Positions 35,500-43,921 of a stretch of DNA of 64,000 bases are shown one piece after another. The number at the start of each line of letters is the position of its first letter. Position 1 is the stretch's first letter. Both the position numbers and the translations under genes were made by a program. The notes under the pieces are model-generated. The model searched no databases. It was not told the origin of the DNA and saw only the letters and a program-made list of their open reading frames with translations. The stretch lies in the NCBI GenBank assembly GCA_019753105.1, contig JAIELJ010000001.1:1-64000 (forward strand). Direction: 5' to 3'. This DNA comes from Hyphomonadaceae bacterium. Lineage in GTDB: Bacteria; Pseudomonadota; Alphaproteobacteria; Caulobacterales; Aquidulcibacteraceae.

Positions 35500-38400
35500 T
35501 TGACCAAAACCGTCAAGCGCGCGGAGCGCGTTTCGCATTGGATTGCCGGCCTGTTGTTGGGCGTGTCGCCATTTGCGTTTGCGCCTGACGCACGCGCTCA
35601 GATCAACGGCGCTTCGCTCGCTGGTGACACCCGGATCGAGTACAACATCCCGGCACAGCCGCTCTCCAGCGCCCTGGCACTATACGCGCAACAATCCGGA
35701 CTGAGCACACTTGTCCCAGCGGACCGCTTTGCTGGCCAATTTGCGCCAGCGGTGCGTGGCCACTTTACGCGCGAAGAAGCGCTGTCTCAGTTGCTTTCCA
35801 ACTCCAACGTCCGGGGCGAGATTACGCCCGCAAATACGCTTTCGCTGGAGCAAGATCAGAGCCCCCAGCCCGGCCGCGCGAACGCTGAGACGCGCGTTCG
35901 CGCCGCAGCGAACGCCAACGCGGAAGCGCCCGACGTTGAGGCGGACGAAGAGATCGTTGTCACCGGCACACGCATCCGAGGCGCCGCGCCCGCCGGTTCG
36001 AATTTGATCGAACTCAGCCGCGAAGATCTGGACGCCACCGGGCGCTTGACGCTTCAGGACGCGTTGCAAACCTTGCCGCAAAATTTTGCTGGCAGCCAAA
36101 ATGAAGGAACGGTGGAGGGCTCGCTCAACGCGCGCAGCAACTTTTCTTACGGCTCGACCATCGATTTGCGCGGCTTAGGCGCCGACGCGACACTGACCCT
36201 CGTCAATGGCCGCCGACTCGCGCCTGCAGGCGTCGGCAATTACGTGGATATCTCAATCATTCCGCTCGCGGCGGTGGAGCGTATCGAAGTTTTAGCCGAC
36301 GGGGCCTCGGCCACCTATGGCTCGGACGCGGTCGGGGGCGTCGTCAACATAATCCTCAATGACAGCTTCGAGGGCGCTGAAACGCGAGGCTATGTCACTG
36401 GCACATCGCAAGGGGGCGCCGAAGGCGTAGGCTTCTCGCAATTGTTCGGCTTCGACTGGAACAGCGGGCGCTTGACCGCCGCTTACGATTATCGTGATCG
36501 CCGCCAACTCGACATCGACGACCGCGATTTCTTGGCAAGCTCCGACTTCCGCCCCGAAGGCTCCAATTTCTCGCGTACGCTCGCCAATCCGGGCAACATT
36601 ATCCGCATCGGTGCGACGCCGGTTTCGCTCGCCATCCCCCAAGGCCAAGACGGCACGTCTTTAACTGCGGCCGACCTCATCCCAGGGGTGCTGAACCTCA
36701 ACGAACTCAATGAGGGCGCCTGGCTGTTGCCTGAGCAGACGAGCCACTCGATCTTTGTAAGTGCGCAACAAGATGTGAGTTCGGTTCTTACGCTCAGCGC
36801 CGATCTCATCGCGACAGATCGTGAGGCATACCTCGAGCGAGAGCAACTCTTCGCCAATATCGTCGTGCCGGAGTCAAACGCCTATCGGCAGCTGAACAAT
36901 TTATTCCTGGGCCAGGGACCGCTTACGATCGCGTACTTCTTCGGCCCCGACTTGGGACCGGTGCGCAATATCAGCCGATCACAAGCCTATTCAATGGCAT
37001 TTAGCGGCGATCTCGCATTGCCCAACGATTGGACATTGTCGGCTTCCGTCACCCACTCTCAAAGCCGCGAGTCCATCGACAATGAAAACTTCTTCGACTC
37101 CGCAAACATTGCCCCGGCCCTCGCCAGCAGCAATCTGAACACCGCTTTCAATCCGTTTGCAGACGGCTCCAACACGAATTCGGCCGTGCTGGCGGGGCTT
37201 ACATTCGACATCGCCACCGAAAACGAAGGCCGGGTCACGAGCTACGGCGCCACCATGGATGGCCCGCTCTGGGCCTTGCCTGGCGGTCCGATCCGCGCCG
37301 CCTTCGGCGTCGAACAACGCCGCGAACGCTTTTCGATTTCGCGTTTCGAAGACCATGCGTCAGGTGTCGCCGATCAATTCATTCAGGACCCTGGCGCACG
37401 CACAGTCGATGCTGTTTTCGCCGAATTATACCTGCCTCTCATTTCGCCCGATAACGGCGTGCCGCTTGTGCATGCCCTCACGCTGTCGGCGTCAGCCCGG
37501 CGTGAGGACGCGAGCGACTATGGCGCATCGACTACGCCCCGCGTCGGCGTCCGCTGGGCCTTATCCGAAGCCTTCGCGCTCCGCGCCTCTTGGGGCCAAT
37601 CCTTCAAGGGGCCGTTGTTCGATCAATTGCTGGGCGGCACAGCGATCTCGTATCTCACGGCGAGCGCCGCACAGGACCCACTCGCAGACAACGGCTCGAC
37701 CGGGGTCTTGGCTATTGCCGGCGCCAATCGCGAATTGCGTCCCGAACAGGCGGAGAGTTGGACCGCAGGCTTCGACGTCGAACTCGGCGCGGGCTTTACG
37801 CTCTCGGCGACGTACTACGACATAGATTTCGCCGACCGCATCACCTCGGCGGGCGGCACGTTTGCGATCCTGCGCAATCCTGCCGGCTTCGAAAGCATCA
37901 TCTACCGCGATCCATCGCCTCAGCTCATAGCCGAATTTCTGGCGCTCGGACCGCCCCCATTCGGCGTGCTGCCCGCTGACGGCGTTGAGGTCATCGTCGA
38001 CCGGCGCCTGGTCAATCTATCGGCCCTACGCGTGCGCGGAATTGATCTCTCTGCGGCCTACGCTTTCGAGACCGACATTGGACAAATCTCGCTGACCTTG
38101 GCCGCCAGCAACATGCTGCAGTATGAGACCACGTTGGCGCCGGGAGCGGCGCCAGTGAGCGCGCTCAACACTTTGAATGGGCCGGTAGACCTTCGCGGCC
38201 GCGCCACTTTGGCCTGGCAGGGCGTACAAACCGGCGCCGCGCTCACTTTCAACTACGTGGACGCTTATCGCGACACGTTGAGCCTACCGGCCCGTGACAT
38301 AGATTCTTTCCAGACCTTTGATTTTCGGCTTACGCACGATTTCGGCGACCGTGAGCGCGGCCTCGTGGTTGCGTTTAATGTGAATAACGTCTTTGACGAA

Positions 38401-38502
38401 GACCCGCCCTTCGCCAATAACCCGACTGGCTTCGCATTCGACGCCGCGAACGCGTCGCCGCTTGGCCGCGTAATCTCGCTCGAATTGCGGCAGCGCTGGT
38501 GA
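35500..38502 (+). CDS. TonB-dependent receptor with STN signalling domain, probable lasso-peptide importer
   Basis: A 1000-residue outer-membrane receptor. TTG 35500 lies five bases after GGGGAGG and gives a clean signal peptide (WIAGLLLGVSPFAFAPDARAQ). An N-terminal STN domain follows (IEYNIPAQPLSSALALYAQQSG), then a TonB box (ADEEIVVTG), the plug (DALQTLPQNF, ADGASATYGSDAVGGVVNI) and a 22-strand barrel ending LELRQRW. The STN domain is the hallmark of receptors that signal through FecR/FecI, both just upstream. Followed immediately by the isopeptidase gene, as in astexin-type clusters. Confidence 0.9.
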   Translation: MTKTVKRAERVSHWIAGLLLGVSPFAFAPDARAQINGASLAGDTRIEYNIPAQPLSSALALYAQQSGLSTLVPADRFAGQFAPAVRGHFTREEALSQLLSNSNVRGEITPANTLSLEQDQSPQPGRANAETRVRAAANANAEAPDVEADEEIVVTGTRIRGAAPAGSNLIELSREDLDATGRLTLQDALQTLPQNFAGSQNEGTVEGSLNARSNFSYGSTIDLRGLGADATLTLVNGRRLAPAGVGNYVDISIIPLAAVERIEVLADGASATYGSDAVGGVVNIILNDSFEGAETRGYVTGTSQGGAEGVGFSQLFGFDWNSGRLTAAYDYRDRRQLDIDDRDFLASSDFRPEGSNFSRTLANPGNIIRIGATPVSLAIPQGQDGTSLTAADLIPGVLNLNELNEGAWLLPEQTSHSIFVSAQQDVSSVLTLSADLIATDREAYLEREQLFANIVVPESNAYRQLNNLFLGQGPLTIAYFFGPDLGPVRNISRSQAYSMAFSGDLALPNDWTLSASVTHSQSRESIDNENFFDSANIAPALASSNLNTAFNPFADGSNTNSAVLAGLTFDIATENEGRVTSYGATMDGPLWALPGGPIRAAFGVEQRRERFSISRFEDHASGVADQFIQDPGARTVDAVFAELYLPLISPDNGVPLVHALTLSASARREDASDYGASTTPRVGVRWALSEAFALRASWGQSFKGPLFDQLLGGTAISYLTASAAQDPLADNGSTGVLAIAGANRELRPEQAESWTAGFDVELGAGFTLSATYYDIDFADRITSAGGTFAILRNPAGFESIIYRDPSPQLIAEFLALGPPPFGVLPADGVEVIVDRRLVNLSALRVRGIDLSAAYAFETDIGQISLTLAASNMLQYETTLAPGAAPVSALNTLNGPVDLRGRATLAWQGVQTGAALTFNYVDAYRDTLSLPARDIDSFQTFDFRLTHDFGDRERGLVVAFNVNNVFDEDPPFANNPTGFAFDAANASPLGRVISLELRQRW

Positions 38503-38510
38503 GCGCGACG

Positions 38511-40406
38511 ATGCGATTTCAATTAGCGATGATCCTCGGCTTCGCGCTTGTCGTGTCGCCGCCAGCGGGGGCGCAGGCAGAGCCGCGTCGTGCCGCGACG
38601 CTGGAGGACATCTACCTGCTTCGCGATATCGGGGGCGATGTCGATCCATTCCTTGAGATATCGCCAGACCAGACTCAAGCCGCCTTCTTCGTGCGCGAAA
38701 TCTTGCCCGAGGCCGACGACTATGCCTATCGCTTGGCGCTGACCGATATCGCAAGCGGACACACCCGCATCATCGCCGATGCAGGCCGGTTTGTGTTCCG
38801 CACCGACGGTGGCTACCGCTCCGGGCTGGGTGTCGATCGCATTGCCCGCTTTTCCCCTGACGGCGCGGCGCTCTACTACACCGCCGAACGCCACGGACAG
38901 TTGAACATTCGCCGTGTCGACTTGAGAACGGGTGATGACGCTCAGGTGACCGACGCCGAGGGCGACATCCGCGGCCTTTGGTTCAGCGGCAATGTTCTGA
39001 TGTTCGAGACCGCCACGCCGCGCGAGCAGGCGCGCGCCCAGTTACTTGAGGACGAACGCCGTGGTTTTCGCGTCGATGAGAACTTTCGAGCAGCGTACGG
39101 GCTTGCCCGTGTCACGGATGAAGCCGCCGGCGCGCGCACTTGGATCTACGATCCCTCGTCCGGATTGACGCGTGCCGCTGACGACAGCGCGCCTTCGGCG
39201 CCTGCCTACATCAGGCCGCTTGATTCCACTTCGACGGTTGCAGAACCCGCGCTTGCTCTCTTCGCGCCGGGCAATGAGCGGTGCATGGACCCCGCATGCG
39301 CAGGCGCGCTCGATGCAGCCTGGCTCATGTCAGGCGATCACGCCGAAGAGGTGCTGTTCCTCCGACGTGAGGGCCATGGGCGCGCGTTGCACGCCCTATA
39401 CATGTGGTCGCCAGCGTCCGGCGCCGTGCGGTTGATGCGGCGTGCGGAAGAGCGTCTCTTTGCCTGTGCGCCTGGGCGCGCCGCGCTCATCTGCTTTCAG
39501 GAAAGCGCGCTGACGCCACGCCGTTTGGTTTCAATCGACCTTGTGAGCGGCGCGCTCACGCCGCTGTTCGATCCTAACCCCGGCTCTCGCACGATTGCAG
39601 CGCCGCGCATAGAACGCCTCGACTTTACCGATGCCGAAGGCAATGAGAGTTACGCACACCTCGTCTATCCGTTGCGCTACCGCCGGGGCCGGTTCTATCC
39701 CGCCGTTGTCGTGCAATATCACTCCCGCGGTTTCTTGCGCGGTGGCGTCGGTAACGAGACACCAATCTTGCCGCTTTCAGCACACGGCTATTTCGTTATC
39801 AGCGTCGAGCGCCCGGAATTCCGCTTGCGCGCAGCGCGCCTGACCGCTGCAGAGGTGCAGCGCGAGACCGAACTCGACGGTTCTGAAAGGCGCGCCAAGC
39901 GCGAGGCGCTTAACGCCTTCATCGCCCGCGCCGTTGACCGTGGCGCCGATCCGGCTCGAATCGGCATTACCGGTTTGTCCGATGGCGCCGAGACCGTCTA
40001 CGCCATGTTGATGGACGAGCCCAACACCTTCGGAGCTGCAGTCGTCGGCTCGCCCCCAACCGATCCCGCAAGCTGGGCGCTCCAGGCGTCGGCCTATCGC
40101 GATCGCAGCCTCGCGCGCATTGGCCTTACTTCGCCGTGGGTCGAAGGATCGCCTTGGACACAATGGTGGCGCGACAACAGCGCTTCATTGAACGCCGAGC
40201 GGCTCAGTACGCCCATTCTCTTCAATTGGGGTGAAAGCGAAGCTGTGCGCGGCTTTCCCCTGCTGGCGCGGTTGCATGAAAACGGCACGCCGTATGAAGC
40301 CTACATCTATCCAGGCGCTTATCACCTCAAATATCGGCCTCAACAGCTATTGGCCGCGCAGCAGCGGACCATGGACTGGTTCGATCGGTGGCTTCAGCCA
40401 GATTGA
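38511..40406 (+). CDS. AtxE2-family lasso peptide isopeptidase
   Basis: A 631-residue secreted prolyl-oligopeptidase-type hydrolase: signal peptide, N-terminal beta-propeller (EISPDQTQAAFFVRE, IARFSPDGAALYYTAE) and C-terminal alpha/beta-hydrolase. Ser490 is in GITGLSDGAET, Glu577 in GESEAVRGF and His605 in GAYHLKY. This Ser-Glu-His set and spacing match the catalytic triad of AtxE2 (S527, E610, H638), which cuts the isopeptide ring of lasso peptides. A GTG at 38499 overlapping the receptor stop is an alternative start. Its last 13 bp overlap the end of the convergent cyclase gene. Confidence 0.9.
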   Translation: MRFQLAMILGFALVVSPPAGAQAEPRRAATLEDIYLLRDIGGDVDPFLEISPDQTQAAFFVREILPEADDYAYRLALTDIASGHTRIIADAGRFVFRTDGGYRSGLGVDRIARFSPDGAALYYTAERHGQLNIRRVDLRTGDDAQVTDAEGDIRGLWFSGNVLMFETATPREQARAQLLEDERRGFRVDENFRAAYGLARVTDEAAGARTWIYDPSSGLTRAADDSAPSAPAYIRPLDSTSTVAEPALALFAPGNERCMDPACAGALDAAWLMSGDHAEEVLFLRREGHGRALHALYMWSPASGAVRLMRRAEERLFACAPGRAALICFQESALTPRRLVSIDLVSGALTPLFDPNPGSRTIAAPRIERLDFTDAEGNESYAHLVYPLRYRRGRFYPAVVVQYHSRGFLRGGVGNETPILPLSAHGYFVISVERPEFRLRAARLTAAEVQRETELDGSERRAKREALNAFIARAVDRGADPARIGITGLSDGAETVYAMLMDEPNTFGAAVVGSPPTDPASWALQASAYRDRSLARIGLTSPWVEGSPWTQWWRDNSASLNAERLSTPILFNWGESEAVRGFPLLARLHENGTPYEAYIYPGAYHLKYRPQQLLAAQQRTMDWFDRWLQPD

Positions 40407-42238
40407 AGGTCGCTTCCCATCTCTGGCGAAGGCCCAGCCCGAAAGGCCGGCGCGCACGCCGCTTTTGTTTTGAGGAAGCGCCGGAGCCAGAGTTCGGCAA
40501 TGAAGGCGGTCATGATCTGCGCCTTGGTTTTTGCATCGACCACCACATCCCGCCGAAGCGCGGTCTCCAGCGGTTCGCGCGCCAATAGCCCGAGCTTCAC
40601 GAGTTCACCGTCGCACAGCATCTCACGGATGAACGGCAATTGCCGTTCCAGCACCGCGCGGTGATAGCGGGTGGTGTCACCCTTATGGCGCCGCTCCAGA
40701 ATAACGCGCGGAATTAAGTCGCCAAACGCGGCCCGCGCCAGCGCTCGCTCACGCCCTCCGCGGGTCATGTCATAAGGCGCGATTGACAAACAGCACTCGA
40801 CCACTGGCTGACATGCGAGCAACGGCGCGGCGACAAAACCGCTCAACGATGAGCGCTGGTGATAAAAATGGAGATCGACCACATGCGCCATGCGCAGCGC
40901 TCTGGCTGGAGTGGCCTTATTCATCGCGCTCGCCCATGGGTGGGCCGCCCATTCAGCCCTTGCTGGCAGCGATCCTTCGGACGCAAGCACGTTGTCGAAG
41001 ACGCTATTGTAGGGTGAAAACTGCCGCCACGGGGCGACTGTGCCCGCCATGGCTGCGAACACATCCCAGACCGGAGCGCGAATGAGCTGGGCGGTTTCGA
41101 GCGCGATCCGCCAAAGATCAGCGGGCGGGCAGCCGTCCATCATGGCATCCGCCGCGATCGATGCCGTGCGGCTGCGATGCAGCACTTGATCGCCGCCCTG
41201 CCCCGAAGCGACGACACGCGCCCCTGACGCGTCAATCGCTTCGCCAAGAAGGGAATCGGAGAAGCTGAACTGACTATAGGAAGGCCGCGCGCTGAGTCGG
41301 GCTTGTAGAATTGCTGGATAGGACACCGCGTCAGGATGCGCGGCAAGTTCCCTGAGCGAGAAGTTCAACGTGTCGGTCGCGATGCGCGCGAATATACGCT
41401 CGTCGCCCTCTGGAGTGTCTGCAGGGAATTCGTTGAAGCAAATCACGTCCCGGGCGCCGGCGTGGTGAAGCGCGCACGCGACTAACGTTGAATCAAACCC
41501 GCCGGAGAGCCGAAGGGCGATCGGCCCTCGCTGCTGGCCGTAGCCGACCCACGCCGACGCCGCGCGGCCAACGGCGCGGCGAAGCGCTGCTTGACCACTG
41601 ACGAAGTCAAGCTTCGGCTCTCGTATGGACGGTTGCCACAGCGAAGCTTCACGCCGGCCAGTCCGCATCAATGTTAGGGCGACGCCAGGCAGCACCTCAC
41701 GCACCTTCGCCAAGCCCGTGCGCGTCGTTACCAGGCGAGGTTGACAGAGGAAGGCGCTAAGCATCGTCTGGTCGACGTCAAGTTCGGGATCCACGACGAG
41801 CAGATCTTCCGCATCGTTCGCAAAGACGGTGAACTCACCGGCGTCGAGCACGTAGAGCGCGCCGGCGCCGCAGGGATCGCGCGAGAGGTGCAGCTCATCG
41901 CGGCCATGGTCATGGAGGACAGCGCAATAGCCGCCCCAATAATTCTGAACCAAAAGTGCGCCGCCGCTTTCGGCCAGCTTCCAGGCCTCAGTAGACGTTA
42001 TTGAGGCTACCGGCTCGTCGCGTTCCTCGCCGGACAAAAATAGAGGACCAAGCACGACGCCGAGGTCGTCTGGCAGGATTCGCGAATCTGCGTCGGCCGC
42101 GGCAAGCGCAATAAGAACGCCGCGACGCTCGCTCACTTTGGAAAAACTGGGGCCAAGTCTTTCCAAACCCACGCGTGCTTGACGCTCGCCGTTTCGATCG
42201 GTCGGGCGCCACCGGAAACCGACCATACGAGCGGTCAT
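40394..42238 (-). CDS. Lasso peptide cyclase (asparagine-synthetase-like protein C)
   Basis: A 614-residue AsnB-like enzyme without the N-terminal catalytic Cys of a true glutaminase. The ATP-pyrophosphatase loop SGGFDSTL (near residue 243) is present, followed by VICFNEFPADTPEGDE and GARVVASGQGGDQVLH. In lasso biosynthesis protein C adenylates the ring Asp/Glu side chain and joins it to the N-terminal amine. It overlaps protein B by 4 bp and lies downstream of two precursor genes, which fixes its role. Confidence 0.92.
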   Translation of the reverse strand: MTARMVGFRWRPTDRNGERQARVGLERLGPSFSKVSERRGVLIALAAADADSRILPDDLGVVLGPLFLSGEERDEPVASITSTEAWKLAESGGALLVQNYWGGYCAVLHDHGRDELHLSRDPCGAGALYVLDAGEFTVFANDAEDLLVVDPELDVDQTMLSAFLCQPRLVTTRTGLAKVREVLPGVALTLMRTGRREASLWQPSIREPKLDFVSGQAALRRAVGRAASAWVGYGQQRGPIALRLSGGFDSTLVACALHHAGARDVICFNEFPADTPEGDERIFARIATDTLNFSLRELAAHPDAVSYPAILQARLSARPSYSQFSFSDSLLGEAIDASGARVVASGQGGDQVLHRSRTASIAADAMMDGCPPADLWRIALETAQLIRAPVWDVFAAMAGTVAPWRQFSPYNSVFDNVLASEGSLPARAEWAAHPWASAMNKATPARALRMAHVVDLHFYHQRSSLSGFVAAPLLACQPVVECCLSIAPYDMTRGGRERALARAAFGDLIPRVILERRHKGDTTRYHRAVLERQLPFIREMLCDGELVKLGLLAREPLETALRRDVVVDAKTKAQIMTAFIAELWLRRFLKTKAACAPAFRAGPSPEMGSDLQSG

Positions 42239-42864
42239 AGCCGGATGATCTCTTGCATAGAGGCGCAGTCTTCGCCGCCGTCATCGACAATGGCGCCATC
42301 AAGCTCCACCCAACTATGGGCAAGAAAGGGCCGTGCCCGTACGCCAATCACAAGCGTCGCATGCGTGCCGCGCGCCAGGAGAAATCGAATGAGACAAAGC
42401 GCGTCGAATAAGCAGACGTAACGCTTTGGCAGCCACGGCCGCATTTCATTGAATTGGAGGATGGCTTTGCGGCCTGCGTCCACGTCCTGGCGGGACGCCC
42501 GCTTCCATGACCTGATAAATTGAGCCGCACGCCACATGTCCCCTCGCCGCACTGTTGTGGACGCCCACTGCGCAGCCCACGCAAACTGCATGATCGTCGG
42601 CGCATTAATGCGTCCGGAATGACCAATCAGCTCTTGTGCAGGATGCGCATCCTTTGAAGTGGTTAGCACCCCTCGCGCCGCCAGCTTCTGAAGCGCTCCG
42701 CTTTCTACGGCCGTCTCGTCATGACGCGCGTTCGCAATACCATCGATGGCCGCCGATTGCGCCGCGCTGACCGCGAAGTACCGATTTGCCTTCAGGTCCA
42801 GAAAAATGAGCCAATCGCCATCGATGCAGGCATGGACGTGAGGTGCGAGAACATACCTTTGCAT
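42235..42864 (-). CDS. Lasso peptide leader peptidase (fused RRE and transglutaminase-like protein B)
   Basis: A 209-residue McjB-type protein combining both halves. The N-terminal part (DGDWLIFLDLKANRYFAVS...) is the PqqD-like leader-recognition element. The C-terminal part is the transglutaminase-like protease with Cys150 in RYVCLFDALC, His in LAHSWVELDG and Asp in AIVDDGG. It cuts the leader after the Thr-x pair of the precursor. It lies 58 bp after the second precursor gene and is coupled to the cyclase. Confidence 0.92.
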   Translation of the reverse strand: MQRYVLAPHVHACIDGDWLIFLDLKANRYFAVSAAQSAAIDGIANARHDETAVESGALQKLAARGVLTTSKDAHPAQELIGHSGRINAPTIMQFAWAAQWASTTVRRGDMWRAAQFIRSWKRASRQDVDAGRKAILQFNEMRPWLPKRYVCLFDALCLIRFLLARGTHATLVIGVRARPFLAHSWVELDGAIVDDGGEDCASMQEIIRL

Positions 42865-42922
42865 CTGCGCGCCACTACTTGCTGAGCGCGGCGCCGGAGG
42901 GCCTCCGGCGCCGGCCGGGATC

Positions 42923-43048
42923 TCAGTCGCGATGATCCATCTGCCCCGTCGATTCCTCGAACGGGACTTTTGGAATGCCCAGCGTCACTTCGCTGACGGC
43001 GCCGAGATCGATGACGTCGGAGTGGACGTCTTGCACTGCTTCAGCCAT
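42923..43048 (-). CDS. Lasso peptide precursor A2
   Basis: A 41-residue peptide behind GGGAGAG. The leader is 23 residues and ends DLGAVSEVTL; Thr at position -2 is the conserved mark for lasso leader cleavage. The core would be GIPKVPFEESTGQMDHRD (18 residues). Gly1 can close a ring on Glu8 or Glu9. It shares leader end and core pattern with the second precursor 28 bp upstream. Lasso protein B and C genes follow directly. It is too short for standard ORF length cut-offs. Confidence 0.88.
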   Translation of the reverse strand: MAEAVQDVHSDVIDLGAVSEVTLGIPKVPFEESTGQMDHRD

Positions 43049-43076
43049 TGCGGGCTCTCCCGTGTTGAGCGCGAAC

Positions 43077-43196
43077 TCAATCGCGATAATCGGGCAGGCC
43101 CGTCGACTCTTCGGCGAAACGCTGCACGATGCCGCGGGTCACTTCGCTGGCCGCGCCCAGATCGGTGAGTTCGTCTTGTTCGAGGTCTTCACGCAT
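43077..43196 (-). CDS. Lasso peptide precursor A1
   Basis: A 39-residue peptide: leader MREDLEQDELTDLGAASEVTR and predicted core GIVQRFAEESTGLPDYRD. ATG 43196 is chosen because GGAGG lies just upstream; an ATG four codons earlier lacks a ribosome site. Thr -2 and Gly1 fit lasso rules, with Glu8 or Glu9 as ring acceptor. Compared with A2 the leader end (DLGA-SEVT), G-I at 1-2, EESTG at 8-12, D15 and R17-D18 are identical, while the ring and loop differ. Confidence 0.9.
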   Translation of the reverse strand: MREDLEQDELTDLGAASEVTRGIVQRFAEESTGLPDYRD

Positions 43197-43214
43197 AATT
43201 TCCTCCATTGAGGT

Positions 43215-43276
43215 GGATCGTTCATTCGATCCGGTGAGAGCGTGCGACACTCCAAGCGAATAAGAGAGTTTATAAG
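43215..43276 (-). promoter_or_regulatory. Promoter and leader of the lasso biosynthesis genes
   Basis: On the minus strand CTTATAAACT (43267-43276) gives a TATAAA -10, 71 bp before the chosen ATG of precursor A1. The same ten bases occur 71 bp before luxR (46388-46397). The transcript start is followed by the inverted repeat GGATCG-TTCATT-CGATCC (43215-43232), a possible small hairpin or operator just before the ribosome site. Confidence 0.5.
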
Positions 43277-43300
43277 AATGAATATTAAGCCGGAAAGCGT

Positions 43301-43921
43301 CTAGGCGCCGTTCGCGGAAAGACCTAGCAGGGCGGCGCAGTCCCGAATGCGTTTGGCGTTCATACAACGCCGCATGTGATACTTTCGAAGTGCGTTTCTG
43401 ATCGGAGCGATGTTGCCGCTCAAAATCGCCTTACTGATGGGCGCGAGGTCCTGCTCGACGTTTGGCCAGATTTCGGCTTCAGCGACCCGCGCCATGTGTA
43501 GCCGATCATCAGCATTCCGGGTTGCGTGTAAGAGTTCGGCATGCGCGGCAGTTGCTAACCCTGCCAATAGGTCTGCGGCCTTGTCAGGGTAACTCGCTGC
43601 GGCATTCACCATCGGTTGGGCCGCCGCAGCGAAATTCGCAAGCGCCAGCTCGGCGAGTTCGCCCCGCCATCGATAAAGATCGCGCAGACCGCTCTCGCTC
43701 CACATGGCGACAGCAAAGCCGTGCGACGGACGGAAGCTCACGAGCCGTTCTGAAGTCAACCGCAAGAGAGCCTCGCGCACCGGCGTTGTCGATACGCCGA
43801 GGTCGGACGCGATCGCGTTAGCGTCCAGTCGCTGACGCAGCCTGAAGCGGCCGGCTAAGACCCTTGTCTTTATTTCCTGATACGCGCGTTCAGGTATGGG
43901 TAAGTCAGGCGTCCTCGCCAT
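43301..43921 (-). CDS. GntR-family (FCD) transcriptional regulator
   Basis: A 206-residue GntR regulator: winged helix PERAYQEIKTRVLAGRFRLRQRL, AIASDLGVSTTPVREALLRLTSERLVSFRPSHGF, then an FCD-type helical domain (RDLYRWRGELAELALANF, AHAELLHATRNADDRLHMA). It overlaps the dioxygenase gene by 17 bp and lies directly upstream of the lasso precursors on the same strand, so it is a candidate regulator of them. The effector is unknown, and such a gene is not standard in described proteobacterial lasso clusters. Confidence 0.85.
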   Translation of the reverse strand: MARTPDLPIPERAYQEIKTRVLAGRFRLRQRLDANAIASDLGVSTTPVREALLRLTSERLVSFRPSHGFAVAMWSESGLRDLYRWRGELAELALANFAAAAQPMVNAAASYPDKAADLLAGLATAAHAELLHATRNADDRLHMARVAEAEIWPNVEQDLAPISKAILSGNIAPIRNALRKYHMRRCMNAKRIRDCAALLGLSANGA

